A stretch of 64,000 nt of DNA from Actinomycetota bacterium. GTDB lineage: Bacteria > Actinomycetota > Acidimicrobiia > Acidimicrobiales > Poriferisodalaceae. The stretch covers positions 62,001 to 126,000 of the forward strand of contig JABABU010000036.1 of assembly GCA_014238065.1 (NCBI GenBank). The letters run 5' to 3'. Positions 28,980 through 36,613 of this stretch are shown here, one piece after another; position 1 is the first letter of the stretch, and every line of letters starts with the position of its first letter. The notes under the pieces were generated by a model. The model was not told the DNA's origin, searched no databases, and was given only the letters and a program-made list of their open reading frames with translations. The position numbers were made by a program, and so were the translations under genes.

Positions 28980-30506
28980 GTGACCACCTCGACCATGCCC
29001 AGAAACGTCATCGTCGTCCTCCTCGACAGCTTGAACCGGCACATGCTCGGTTGCTACGGAGGCAACGAGTTCACGACGCCGAATCTCGACGCGTTCGCCG
29101 CCAGGTCGACGAAGTTCGAGAACCACGTCACCGGCTCGCTGCCGTGCATGCCGGCTCGGCACGACATCCTCTGCGGAGCGCTCGACTTTCTCTGGAAGCC
29201 ATGGGGATCGATCGAGGTGTGGGAAGACCCGGTCACTTACGCCCTCCGTCATCAAGAGGTCACGACCATGCTCGTCAGCGATCACCCTCACCTGTTCGAA
29301 GTCGGCGGCGAGAACTACCACACGGACTTCGATGGCTGGGAATACCTCAGAGGCCACGAGGGCGACCTCTGGCACACCGTCGAAGATCCCTCCTACATCG
29401 GTGCACCTGCCTTGCCAGCACAAAAGGCACGGATGCGTCGCGGCAGCGACTTCAGCCGCACCTGGTTTCGTTCCGAGGACGACTTCCCAGGGCCGAAGAC
29501 GATGAAGACCGCGGCACAGTGGCTTGACCGCAATGCCGGGCAACACGATCGATTCATGCTCTTCGTCGACGAATTCGATCCACACGAACCATTCGACACA
29601 CCACTTCCGTGGGCCGACCGGTACGACCCGGACTGGGAGGGCGAGCGAATCATCTGGCCGACCTACTCGTCAAACGGTGTTGCCAGCGGAGCGCTGACAG
29701 AGCGCGAAGCAAGACACCTTCGGGCCAACTACGGCTCGAAGCTGTCGATGATCGACCACTGGTTCGGACGCGTCATCGACAGCATCGACCGGAACGGCCT
29801 ATGGGACGACACCGCAATCATCGTGTGTACCGACCATGGTCACTACCTCGGAGAGAAAGACATCTTCGGCAAACCGGCAGTCATGCAATACGAGCCACTC
29901 GGCCACACCCCATTGCTGGTGTCATGGCCGGGGACCAGGCACGGCTCTGTCGACGCGCTCACGACCAACGTCGACATCCACGCAACGATCTGCGACATCT
30001 TCGACATCGAGCCAGAGCACGTAACCCATGGCCGCAGTCTGGTTCCTGTGCTCGAGGAACGTAGCCCGACGGTGCGCGAGTGGGCGATTGGCGGGGTCTT
30101 CGGGAAGTGGGTGCAGGTCACCGATGGATCGAAGAAGTACGCCAGGGCACCAGAGGGCAACGGCTTCCCACTGTCGATGTGGTCGAATCGGTGGACCACC
30201 ATGCCGGTTCACGCCCGCCCGAACGTCAGACTCCCGCGGCCGGATCGGCGGGCGTATCTGGACTTCATGCCTGGCAGCGAAAGTCCGGTCATTCGTCAGC
30301 CCTTCCATGCGGGCGACCGGCTTCCGTTCTGGGCGCTCAACCCTCCTGTCGGCGAGCATCATCTGTTCGATCTCACAGAAGACCCTGAAGAGAATCACGA
30401 TTTGACAGGAACACGTCTCGAGGCAGAGATGATCGACCTTCTCCGCGTTGCGCTAGTCGAACTCGAAGCCCCTCAGGAACAACTCGAACGCCTGGCCATC
30501 GCGTGA
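28980..30506 (+). CDS. Sulfatase family hydrolase
   Basis: 508 residues from GTG 28980 (an ATG 15 bases on is possible). N-terminal metal-binding VIVVLLDSLNRHMLGCYGG, the sulfatase signature with Cys56 in SLPCMPARHDI (C-x-P-x-R, the residue converted to formylglycine), and VCTDHGHYLGEKDIFGKP with the late metal-binding Asp-His are all present. Without a signal peptide it is probably cytosolic, hydrolysing a sulfate ester or perhaps a phosphonate/phosphate monoester. No formylglycine-generating enzyme or sulfatase-maturase gene is in the window. Its stop overlaps the next gene (GTGA), so it is coupled to a HAD phosphatase. Confidence 0.92.
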   Translation: MTTSTMPRNVIVVLLDSLNRHMLGCYGGNEFTTPNLDAFAARSTKFENHVTGSLPCMPARHDILCGALDFLWKPWGSIEVWEDPVTYALRHQEVTTMLVSDHPHLFEVGGENYHTDFDGWEYLRGHEGDLWHTVEDPSYIGAPALPAQKARMRRGSDFSRTWFRSEDDFPGPKTMKTAAQWLDRNAGQHDRFMLFVDEFDPHEPFDTPLPWADRYDPDWEGERIIWPTYSSNGVASGALTEREARHLRANYGSKLSMIDHWFGRVIDSIDRNGLWDDTAIIVCTDHGHYLGEKDIFGKPAVMQYEPLGHTPLLVSWPGTRHGSVDALTTNVDIHATICDIFDIEPEHVTHGRSLVPVLEERSPTVREWAIGGVFGKWVQVTDGSKKYARAPEGNGFPLSMWSNRWTTMPVHARPNVRLPRPDRRAYLDFMPGSESPVIRQPFHAGDRLPFWALNPPVGEHHLFDLTEDPEENHDLTGTRLEAEMIDLLRVALVELEAPQEQLERLAIA

Positions 30507-31216
30507 AGGCGACCAGGCCTGTGCTCCTCTTCGATCTCGATGGCACGCTGACCGACAACTCGGAAGGCATCATCGACGGGACACGGCTCGGACTCGCAGC
30601 AGTCGGTATCCACCAGGTCTCCGACGATGACGTACGCGCCGCGATCGGACCACCACTGCGTTCGATGTTCGCATCTTGGGGACTCTCGACGAACGACGTC
30701 GGCCTGGCCGTCGCCGCCTACCGCGCCCACTACACCGAGGTCGGGATCCTCATGAATCGTGTATATGCCGGTATTCCTGCCGCTCTGGCCGATCTCGGAG
30801 CGACTCATCGCCTTGCCGTCGCCACATCGAAGCCTGAAGTGTTCGCCATTCGTATCCTTGAACACTTCGATCTCGCCGGCCACTTCGACAAGATCGGAGG
30901 GGCGACGATCGACGGGGCCCGCGAGACAAAGGCGAGCGTGGTCAGGCACACCCTCGCCAGTCTCGACATCGAGGCGACATCGGCGGTCATGATCGGAGAC
31001 CGACGACATGACATCGAAGGATCGAGGGCTGAGGGCGTCGAGCGCTCCGTCGGCGTGTCGTGGGGGTTCGGCTCCGCTCAGGAATTGATCGATGCAGGAG
31101 CCACGACCATCGTCGACTCCCCCGAACAGCTCAGGTCAGCCCTGTCGGATGAGCAATTCCGTCCGTCAACCCGCAGCCGCCAGAGGCTGAATACCAACCT
31201 TCTTGCTCACGAGTAG
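30503..31216 (+). CDS. HAD-family hydrolase, phosphoglycolate phosphatase-like
   Basis: 237 residues from a GTG at 30503 overlapping the sulfatase TGA. HAD motif I is LLFDLDGTLTDN (nucleophile and acid Asp), motif II the Ser/Thr in VATSKPE, motif III Lys in ARETKASVV, and motif IV MIGDRRHDIEGS, with a helical cap between motifs I and II like Gph/AHBA-phosphatases. It removes phosphate from a small sugar phosphate or glycolate; the partner sulfatase suggests a linked dephosphorylation or desulfation path, not proven. Its 3' end overlaps the convergent small gene by 51 bases. Confidence 0.9.
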   Translation: MKATRPVLLFDLDGTLTDNSEGIIDGTRLGLAAVGIHQVSDDDVRAAIGPPLRSMFASWGLSTNDVGLAVAAYRAHYTEVGILMNRVYAGIPAALADLGATHRLAVATSKPEVFAIRILEHFDLAGHFDKIGGATIDGARETKASVVRHTLASLDIEATSAVMIGDRRHDIEGSRAEGVERSVGVSWGFGSAQELIDAGATTIVDSPEQLRSALSDEQFRPSTRSRQRLNTNLLAHE

Positions 31217-31429
31217 CGCTGGCTGAGTCGGACCAGGCGCGGCCCCGGATCTGCGAACCATCATGATCTCGGTTGTTCGCAAGCTCATGACCCTGGATGC
31301 CCACGCGTCCACGACGTCGCGCCCAGCGGTGTCGAAGAAAGTTGTCAAGGGGCCTTCCTGGGAATATGCGTCAGCACCATCGACCTGCTCGATGCTTCCG
31401 TCGGCGAGTGTGATCACATATCCGGCCAT
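31166..31429 (-). CDS. Small uncharacterised cytosolic protein
   Basis: 87 residues from ATG 31429, which is preceded by a clear GGAGG; the open frame extends further upstream but the ribosome-binding site and an N-terminal AGYVITLADGSIEQVDGADAYSQEG beta-rich segment choose this start. No signal, membrane helix or recognised domain. The 51-base convergent overlap with the HAD gene is unusual in a region where most overlaps are four bases, and the last 17 codons lie in that overlap. Divergent from msrB with about 170 bases between. Confidence 0.6.
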   Translation of the reverse strand: MAGYVITLADGSIEQVDGADAYSQEGPLTTFFDTAGRDVVDAWASRVMSLRTTEIMMVRRSGAAPGPTQPALLVSKKVGIQPLAAAG

Positions 31430-31600
31430 TGATTGCCTCCCGACACCTTCGGTTGTTCTCGTGTGCTTGCCTCCTGGCCAACGTACGGTCGATTGGCTGT
31501 GGGCAACGAGTACCAAAACCCTGAGACTTTTCTGTGGGAACCCTGTGGAAATCGGCAGCGTTGGGTGGGCGTAGACTCAGCTCGATCCTAAGGAACCCAG

Positions 31601-31993
31601 ATGGACATCGATCAGGAAGATCTCCGGCAACGACTCACCCCGGAGCAGTATCACGTGACCCAAGAGGCAGGCACCGAGCGACCCTTCAGCGGCATCTACA
31701 ACGACACCAAGACTGCAGGCGTGTACCTCTGCATCGTGTGCGACTCCGAGCTTTTCAGCTCCGAGACCAAGTTCGACTCAGGGTCCGGCTGGCCGAGTTT
31801 CTATGCGCCAAAGGACCGCGACGCGGTCACGGTCAAGGACGACTTCACGCTCGGGATGCGCCGCACCGAAGTCGAATGCGCGGAATGCGGTGCCCATTTG
31901 GGCCACGTGTTTCCTGATGGCCCCGAGCCAACCGGCGACCGCTTCTGCATGAACAGCGCGTCTCTGCTCCTTGACCCAGCCGACCACACCTGA
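31601..31993 (+). CDS. msrB: Peptide-methionine (R)-S-oxide reductase
   Basis: 130 residues, typical MsrB length. Zinc-binding pairs Cys44-x-x-Cys47 and Cys93-x-x-Cys96, the conserved [11 protein letters not shown] substrate segment, [10 protein letters not shown] and the active-site Cys116 in RFCMNSASL are all present. MsrB reduces the R-epimer of methionine sulfoxide in proteins with thioredoxin or another thiol donor in the cytosol. A single-gene unit: its 170-base upstream region is shared with the divergent small gene. A candidate -10 hexamer TAGACT is at 31572-31577 but a matching -35 is not clear. Confidence 0.95.
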   Translation: MDIDQEDLRQRLTPEQYHVTQEAGTERPFSGIYNDTKTAGVYLCIVCDSELFSSETKFDSGSGWPSFYAPKDRDAVTVKDDFTLGMRRTEVECAECGAHLGHVFPDGPEPTGDRFCMNSASLLLDPADHT

Positions 31994-32011
31994 GTATTCG
32001 GTCCCGGTCGA

Positions 32012-32045
32012 GTCGATCGCGAACCTGATCGCGTCGCCGATCGAC
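32012..32045. terminator. Hairpin between convergent msrB and MerR genes (weak)
   Basis: GTCGATCG (32012-32019) and CGATCGAC (32038-32045) form a perfect 8-base stem with an 18-base loop in the gap between the convergent msrB and MerR-type genes. No T-run follows on either strand. It could be a bidirectional terminator or mRNA 3' stem. Confidence 0.35.
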
Positions 32046-32099
32046 ACCCGGTAGCTCGGGGGTTCTGGGTCGTTCGTTGTCGACGCAGCCCTGCCCGGC

Positions 32100-32582
32100 T
32101 CAGCGCGCAGCCGCTATCGCAACCTCGGCAGCATCGCCATCGGGATACAGATTCACGATCGAAGCATCGAGGTCTTGCTTGACTCCTGCCAGGGGCAGGA
32201 CGTTGAGCACGCCCTGGCCCTTCTGAATGAGATCGATGATCTCTTCTCCGCTGCGAACCAAGACCGAAGTGTGCCCTTGAATGACCAGGTTGGCCGAGGC
32301 GACGTCCTCGCCGAGTTCGTTGCGCATGTACTCGAAGATGCCCCGTACCGTCTCGAGGCGGATGCCAGCGTCGAGCAGTGTCTTGATGACCTTGAGCTCG
32401 AGGAGATCCTGATAGCTATAGCTCCTACGACTCCCACTACCTGCCGCATCTGCCACCGAGGGACGAATCAGATCAGTTCGGGCCCAATAGTCGAGTTGGC
32501 GATAGGTGATGCCGACGATCTCCGCGGCTCGCTTGCCCGTGTATCCCCAGGTTTCCGTGAACCGCTCGGCGTCGTTGGTCAC
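32100..32582 (-). CDS. MerR family regulator (Rv1830-like member of the gcvH-FHA-MerR block)
   Basis: 160 residues from a GTG at 32582 preceded by AGGAGA; upstream coding has no homology. A MerR helix-turn-helix is at about residues 14-50 (AAEIVGITYRQLDYWARTDLIRPSV) with the wing, then a coiled-coil helix and a C-terminal region with GQGVLNVLPLAGVKQDL, not the classic metal-binding MerR domain. It is the second MerR gene of the block also known in mycobacteria (order gcvH, FHA, MerR, DUF151, MerR). Here a potassium channel gene separates it from the DUF151 nuclease. A cluster of TTCGCGC half-sites lies 117-207 bases upstream. Confidence 0.88.
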   Translation of the reverse strand: MTNDAERFTETWGYTGKRAAEIVGITYRQLDYWARTDLIRPSVADAAGSGSRRSYSYQDLLELKVIKTLLDAGIRLETVRGIFEYMRNELGEDVASANLVIQGHTSVLVRSGEEIIDLIQKGQGVLNVLPLAGVKQDLDASIVNLYPDGDAAEVAIAAAR

Positions 32583-32727
32583 TGTGTCTCCTGTTGCCCG
32601 CTCGACTGTATCGATTCGACGTGCCAGGGGAAACACCCGTGGAACTACGTCGATGTGATGAAGGTACGTTCCGCCGCGCGGCGAGTCAACCACCATCAGC
32701 GCGAATTCAACAAATTTCTTCGGGATA

Positions 32728-32746
32728 TTCGCGCGCTTCGCGCGAA
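32728..32746. repeat. Inverted repeat TTCGCGCG-CTT-CGCGCGAA (first of two)
   Basis: A perfect 8-base-arm inverted repeat (32728-32735 and 32739-32746, three-base centre) in the gap between the channel gene and the MerR gene. Together with the second repeat at 32768-32789 and a single half-site at 32699-32705, the motif TTCGCGC occurs five times in about 90 bases. It is either a regulator-binding array or a stem-loop behind the channel gene; there is no T-run. Confidence 0.55.
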
Positions 32747-32767
32747 CTAGAGTGCTTCAACGAACAG

Positions 32768-32789
32768 TTCGCGCGGTGCGTCGCGCGAA
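32768..32789. repeat. Inverted repeat TTCGCGCG-N6-CGCGCGAA (second of two)
   Basis: The same 8-base arms as in the first repeat (32768-32775 and 32782-32789), separated by six bases. It starts ten bases past the stop of the potassium channel gene, read on the minus strand. The reuse of identical arms with different spacer lengths argues for a sequence-specific binding site rather than a chance stem. Confidence 0.55.
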
Positions 32790-32798
32790 TCGACCACG

Positions 32799-33821
32799 TT
32801 AAGCGGCTGCCCATTCACGCAGTGAGCGAAGCTCGGTTGGAGTGCCCATCGCTATCAGCACATTTCCAGAGTCGATCGAGAAATCGGTGCCAGGATTGTT
32901 GATGAACCGCTCCCCGACCCGCACAGCGAGCATCAGACAACCGGTCCTGTCTCTGATTTTCAGCGCACCGAGGACCGCTCCGGCCATCGAACTGGACGGG
33001 CTCACTGTGACCTCCTCCAGTCGCCACTCGACATCTCCATCGTGCATCGTCACGTCGAGGAACTCGGCGACGTTTGGTTGCAGCGCGTAGGTTGCCATCC
33101 TTCGGCCTCCGATGAACTGGGGATTGACGACTCGGTTGGCACCGGCACGCGTCAGCTTCTCATCAGCACCATGAGCGTGGGACCTGGCCACGATGAACAG
33201 ATCTGGCCTCATGGACCTGGCCGACAAGGTCACGTACACATTGTCGGCGTCACTGGACAGAGCGGTCACCAGAGACTCGGCGCGGTCGATACCGGCCACT
33301 TCCAACACGCCATCGTCGGTTGCGTCGCCCTCAATGGCTTGTGCGCCATCGGGAAACTGCATCGACTCCGCACCGAGGTCGATGACGACGGCCTGCCGCC
33401 CTGACTCGACGATCTCGGTCACCAACTCCCTGCCCACACGTCCCCCACCACACACGACGATGTGGCCACTCATGCCTGCGATGTCACGATGCATTCTTCG
33501 CCTCCCGAAGATTTGTTCGAGTCGGCCCTCGAGGAGGACCTCGACCCCGATGCCGAGCGAGTAGAGAGTTGTTCCGACACCGAGGACCATCACGATCAGC
33601 GTGACGACGCGGTATCGAGTCGATGGATCCGAGGTACCGATCTCGCCGTATCCGACCGTCGTGACAGTGACCACCGTCTGATACAGCGCGTCGAAGGGGT
33701 CCAAACCGATCGACACGTAGGCCGCGGACGACCCGACGATAACGAGAAGGAGAACGCTGAGCGCACGATTCGCTCTGCCGAGGCCAGCGACGGTGGTCCG
33801 GTAGCGCGAGTGCAGCTTCAT
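32799..33821 (-). CDS. TrkA-type ligand-gated potassium channel
   Basis: 340 residues. Two N-terminal transmembrane segments (about 20-37 and 72-92) flank a pore helix and the selectivity filter TTVGYG at residues 54-59. An RCK domain follows with the Rossmann motif HIVVCGGGRVGRELV, the Asp in AVVIDLGAES and DATDDGVLE. A C-terminal RCK_C-like part ends in NVLIAMGTPTELRSL. The membrane channel is gated by a cytosolic nucleotide or cyclic dinucleotide. It lies between the DUF151 nuclease gene and the MerR gene, in an otherwise conserved actinobacterial block; the insertion may be lineage-specific. Starts 27 bases after the nuclease gene. Confidence 0.92.
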   Translation of the reverse strand: MKLHSRYRTTVAGLGRANRALSVLLLVIVGSSAAYVSIGLDPFDALYQTVVTVTTVGYGEIGTSDPSTRYRVVTLIVMVLGVGTTLYSLGIGVEVLLEGRLEQIFGRRRMHRDIAGMSGHIVVCGGGRVGRELVTEIVESGRQAVVIDLGAESMQFPDGAQAIEGDATDDGVLEVAGIDRAESLVTALSSDADNVYVTLSARSMRPDLFIVARSHAHGADEKLTRAGANRVVNPQFIGGRRMATYALQPNVAEFLDVTMHDGDVEWRLEEVTVSPSSSMAGAVLGALKIRDRTGCLMLAVRVGERFINNPGTDFSIDSGNVLIAMGTPTELRSLREWAAA

Positions 33822-33848
33822 GTGTCCGCCTCGCCAGGATCACTCACT

Positions 33849-34346
33849 TCAGCCGTCGAAGTCCTCAGGAGAGATGTCGTCCAGGAAGGCCTTGAAGTCG
33901 TCGAGCAACTCATCGGGATCGTCGAGGTCCTCGATCGGCTCTTCACCGAGAAACTGGCCTGCCTCGTCGAGCACAGCCTCGGCTGCGAAGATCGGGACGT
34001 CCGAGCGAATCGCTAGCGCGATCGCATCCGAAGGGCGGCTGCTGATCGTGCGTTCCTCGGCACCGATCTCGACCAGGAGTTCTGCGTAGAAAGTGCGGTC
34101 CTTCAGCTCGGTGACAGTGACGCGCTTGAGTTCGGCTCCGAGCTCTCCCAGGATGTCGATCATCAGGTCGTGTGTCATAGGGCGAGCCATCCTGATGCCC
34201 TCGATACCGCGCCCGATGGCCTGAGCCTCTGGCACGTCGATGATCACAGGCAGCACGCGACCCTTCTCGCCGGTTTCCCGCAGCATCAGCATCGGGCTGT
34301 TTGACAACATCTCCAGTTGAACTCCGACGAGCTCCATCTCGGCCAT
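33849..34346 (-). CDS. Bifunctional nuclease / DUF151 family protein
   Basis: 165 residues. The DUF151 signature is clear: GVQLEMLSNSPMLMLRETGEKGRVLPVIIDVPEAQAIGRGIEGI, DLMIDILGELGAELKRVTVTELKDRTFYAELLVE and SRPSDAIALAIRSDVPIFAAEAVLDEAG (read here as separate segments). The acidic C-terminal tail (DDPDELLDDFKAFLDDISPEDFDG) is typical of actinobacterial members. Homologues have been reported to act as nucleases, but the physiological role is not established. It is third in the conserved order after gcvH, FHA and the first MerR gene. Confidence 0.93.
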   Translation of the reverse strand: MAEMELVGVQLEMLSNSPMLMLRETGEKGRVLPVIIDVPEAQAIGRGIEGIRMARPMTHDLMIDILGELGAELKRVTVTELKDRTFYAELLVEIGAEERTISSRPSDAIALAIRSDVPIFAAEAVLDEAGQFLGEEPIEDLDDPDELLDDFKAFLDDISPEDFDG

Positions 34347-34373
34347 GACCGAACCCTAGTGCCGTTCAGGACA

Positions 34374-35108
34374 TCAGGAGATGTGCTGACGAAGCGCGAG
34401 CCGGATCATGGCGCCGCGAAGCTGGGAACCCAACTTCGCCATCTGCTCGAGTTGGTCGCGGGACAGCCGGTGCGCAGCAGGGCTTCGCTGCTTCACAAGC
34501 GGCATCACGACCTGCTCGTAGACCGCCGCTTCACGTTCGGCGGCCGTTCTGAACATGCGGAGATGCCTCGCCTCGACGCCGAACTCCTTGAATCCCGCAG
34601 CCATCTTCGCCACCGCAAGTGCCTCACCGTCGTAGTAGGTGGCGGGGCCGAGGGAGCGACTCTGAATAAGACCGAAAGTCTCGAGAGACTCCAACTCGGT
34701 GGGCGAAAGGCCGGTCGCGGCCGCGAGTTCGTCGACGGTGAGGGTCAGCGACGAAGGCCCGGAGTCGAGCTGAGTTCCGTTCTCCGTACCCGAGTCGAAC
34801 TCGGGTACCGGAGCCATCGGCGCCGAAGCACCTTGTGCTGGCGGCGTTTCTGTATCCGGGCGGTCCTCTCCGCGCTCGATCTTCTCCCTGATCACTCGAA
34901 GGGGCAGGAAGTTGTCGCGCTGCTCGCTGAGAATCCACTTCAGCCGATCGAGGTCGGCGTCATAGAACTTGCGATAGCCCGATGGCGTCCGTTCGGGGTC
35001 GATCAGACCTTGACTCTCGAGGAACCTGATTTTCGAGATCGATACATCGGGAAACTCCACCTGCAAGAGAGTCAGAACCTCGCCAATCGACAGGTGTTTT
35101 CGGGCCAT
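34374..35108 (-). CDS. MerR family regulator (Rv1828-like member of the gcvH-FHA-MerR block)
   Basis: 244 residues from ATG 35108, one base past the stop of the FHA gene; an ATG at 35123 inside that gene is possible but less typical. The winged helix is KHLSIGEVLTLLQVEFPDVSISKIRFLESQGLIDPERTPSGYRKF, followed by a dimerisation helix, a Pro/Asp-rich linker (about residues 85-120) and a C-terminal domain beginning LTVDELAAATGLSPTELESLETFGLIQ, a second winged-helix-like unit seen in Rv1828-type proteins. These bind inverted repeats at their own promoters in mycobacteria. Conserved context supports the assignment. Confidence 0.92.
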   Translation of the reverse strand: MARKHLSIGEVLTLLQVEFPDVSISKIRFLESQGLIDPERTPSGYRKFYDADLDRLKWILSEQRDNFLPLRVIREKIERGEDRPDTETPPAQGASAPMAPVPEFDSGTENGTQLDSGPSSLTLTVDELAAATGLSPTELESLETFGLIQSRSLGPATYYDGEALAVAKMAAGFKEFGVEARHLRMFRTAAEREAAVYEQVVMPLVKQRSPAAHRLSRDQLEQMAKLGSQLRGAMIRLALRQHIS

Positions 35109-35109
35109 C

Positions 35110-35556
35110 TCAGGCCCGCTCACCGTTCGGCCCGAGATACGTCAGTTTGAATTTTCCGATTTGAACCTCATCGCCAGGACCGACGGGCGATTCGTCGATG
35201 CGATCGCCATTGAGGTACGTGCCGTTGAGCGACCCGACATCGCGGACGGTATGGCCCTTCGGGCTCTTTCGCAGCTCGACATGGCGTCGGCTGACAGTGA
35301 TGTCATCGAGAAAGATGTCGCTGTCGGGGTGTCGGCCGGCGGTGACCACCTCACCGTGCAGCGCAAAGCTGGCACCAGATCGATGACCCGATGTGCTGAC
35401 GAGATAGCCGTCGGTGACGGGCGGTTCTGGCGACTCGGCGATGGGATCGAAGCCCTGCGTCCGGTCATCCACGTTTACAATCAAGGTTACGCCACACGAC
35501 GAGCAGAACCTGGCCCCAACCGAATTCTCGTGACCACACTGATCGCAGAAGCTCAT
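35110..35556 (-). CDS. FHA-domain protein with N-terminal zinc ribbon (GarA/OdhI-like position)
   Basis: 148 residues. An N-terminal zinc ribbon has Cys4-x-x-Cys7 and Cys18-x-x-Cys21. The FHA domain spans about residues 68-140 with the phosphopeptide-binding GRHPDSDIFLDD, SRRHVEL and SLNGTYLNG motifs. In mycobacteria and corynebacteria the gene at this place (GarA/OdhI) inhibits 2-oxoglutarate dehydrogenase and glutamate dehydrogenase when not phosphorylated. Their N-terminal ETTS phospho-motif is absent here; a Thr33-Gln-Gly-Phe36 segment between the ribbon and the FHA domain could play that part, with Phe at +3. Encoded seven bases downstream of gcvH. Confidence 0.9.
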   Translation of the reverse strand: MSFCDQCGHENSVGARFCSSCGVTLIVNVDDRTQGFDPIAESPEPPVTDGYLVSTSGHRSGASFALHGEVVTAGRHPDSDIFLDDITVSRRHVELRKSPKGHTVRDVGSLNGTYLNGDRIDESPVGPGDEVQIGKFKLTYLGPNGERA

Positions 35557-35563
35557 GAGGTGT

Positions 35564-35944
35564 CTACTCGCTCGTCAGCTCGAGATACGCGGCCGCATCC
35601 ATGAGCCCACCGAGTTCGTCTGGGTCAGACAGCTGAATGACGCAGATCCACCCATCGCCATACGGGTCCTCGTTGAGCGTCTCCGGGGTGGATTCGAGGT
35701 CGCCATTGACCTCGACGATGGTGCCCGATAGCGGCGCGAAGATGTCGGAGACCGACTTGGTGCTCTCGACCTCGGAGATCGCGTCGTTCGCGGCGACCAT
35801 GGCGCCCTGGGTCGGCAATTCGATGAAGACCACGTCGCCGAGGGCGTCCTGGGCGTAGTCGGTGATGCCGATCCTGGCGAGGTCACCATCGACGCGAATC
35901 CACTCGTGATCCGACGAGTACTGAACGTCCGCTGGCGTGTTCAT
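35564..35944 (-). CDS. gcvH: Glycine cleavage system H protein
   Basis: 126 residues from an ATG at 35944 in ATGA overlap with the upstream phosphatidyltransferase gene. Hallmarks: SSDHEWIRVDGDLARIGITDYAQDALGDVVFIELP, the lipoyl-lysine Lys63 in EVESTKSVSD, and NEDPYGDGWICVIQLSD near the C-terminus. H protein carries the aminomethyl group between P, T and L proteins. No P, T or L gene lies in the window; gcvH sits instead with the FHA/MerR block as in other actinobacteria. Confidence 0.95.
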   Translation of the reverse strand: MNTPADVQYSSDHEWIRVDGDLARIGITDYAQDALGDVVFIELPTQGAMVAANDAISEVESTKSVSDIFAPLSGTIVEVNGDLESTPETLNEDPYGDGWICVIQLSDPDELGGLMDAAAYLELTSE

Positions 35945-36561
35945 GGCCGCGACGGTATCTGATCGCGGGCGGCCCGACCTTCCATCAACGCAACCTTTGC
36001 CGCGGGAATGTATGTCGCGGCGGCGTACCAGTGGATGACGAGTCCCGGGATCACGAGGATCCAGGCCAGAACTGTGGCAAGACCTTCCCACGCTACGTTC
36101 GACTCACCAACCAGGAACAGCGGAAACGCGATCATGAGAAGGAACGTGCTCGTCTTCCCCCACCAGGTCACGTCCATGCGTCGAGCCCCCAGAATTCCGA
36201 TGATGACAGCGACGATCGACACCAGCCCTTCCCTGACCAGCAACGCGATCGCAATCCAGAGAGGCACGCTGCCATCGATCACGATCGCGGCGACCCCGAC
36301 GATGAAAAGCAGCCGATCGGCCGTGGGATCGAGCAGCTTCCCAAGCTCGGACACCTGGTTGAATCGTCGGGCGATGTAGCCATCGACCCAGTCGGAAGCG
36401 CCGAGCACCGCGAGCAAGTAGGCGGCCCCAGCTCTGTTGTCCTTGCTGAACAACAGCCAGAGAAAGACCGGGAGACACAGCAATCGCGCAACCGAGATCA
36501 GGTTGGGAATGGTCAGTACTCTGCTGCCCAGAACGGTCGTGTTACCCTCGTCGTCTGCCAC
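35941..36561 (-). CDS. pgsA: CDP-alcohol phosphatidyltransferase (phosphatidylglycerophosphate synthase-like)
   Basis: 206 residues with about six transmembrane helices. The CDP-alcohol phosphotransferase motif D-x2-D-G-x2-A-R-x8-G-x3-D-x3-D is complete in ASDWVDGYIARRFNQVSELGKLLDPTADR. Members of this family make phosphatidylglycerol phosphate, cardiolipin or phosphatidylinositol phosphate from CDP-diacylglycerol in the membrane. The PgsA assignment follows size and context (pgsA lies near this block in mycobacteria), but a phosphatidylinositol-phosphate synthase is not excluded, since ino1 is also in the window. Divergent from the HIT gene. Confidence 0.88.
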   Translation of the reverse strand: MADDEGNTTVLGSRVLTIPNLISVARLLCLPVFLWLLFSKDNRAGAAYLLAVLGASDWVDGYIARRFNQVSELGKLLDPTADRLLFIVGVAAIVIDGSVPLWIAIALLVREGLVSIVAVIIGILGARRMDVTWWGKTSTFLLMIAFPLFLVGESNVAWEGLATVLAWILVIPGLVIHWYAAATYIPAAKVALMEGRAARDQIPSRP

Positions 36562-36613
36562 CGCTCAACCCTACGCGGCCTGCCGGCGGGTCGCTGGGCT
36601 CTACGATCAGCCG

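Noticed and set aside
31528-31555. TGTGGGAA and TGTGGAAA, DnaA-box-like repeats
   Set aside because: Each differs from the consensus TTATCCACA, only two copies occur, and the surrounding genes are not origin-type genes. I do not call an origin.
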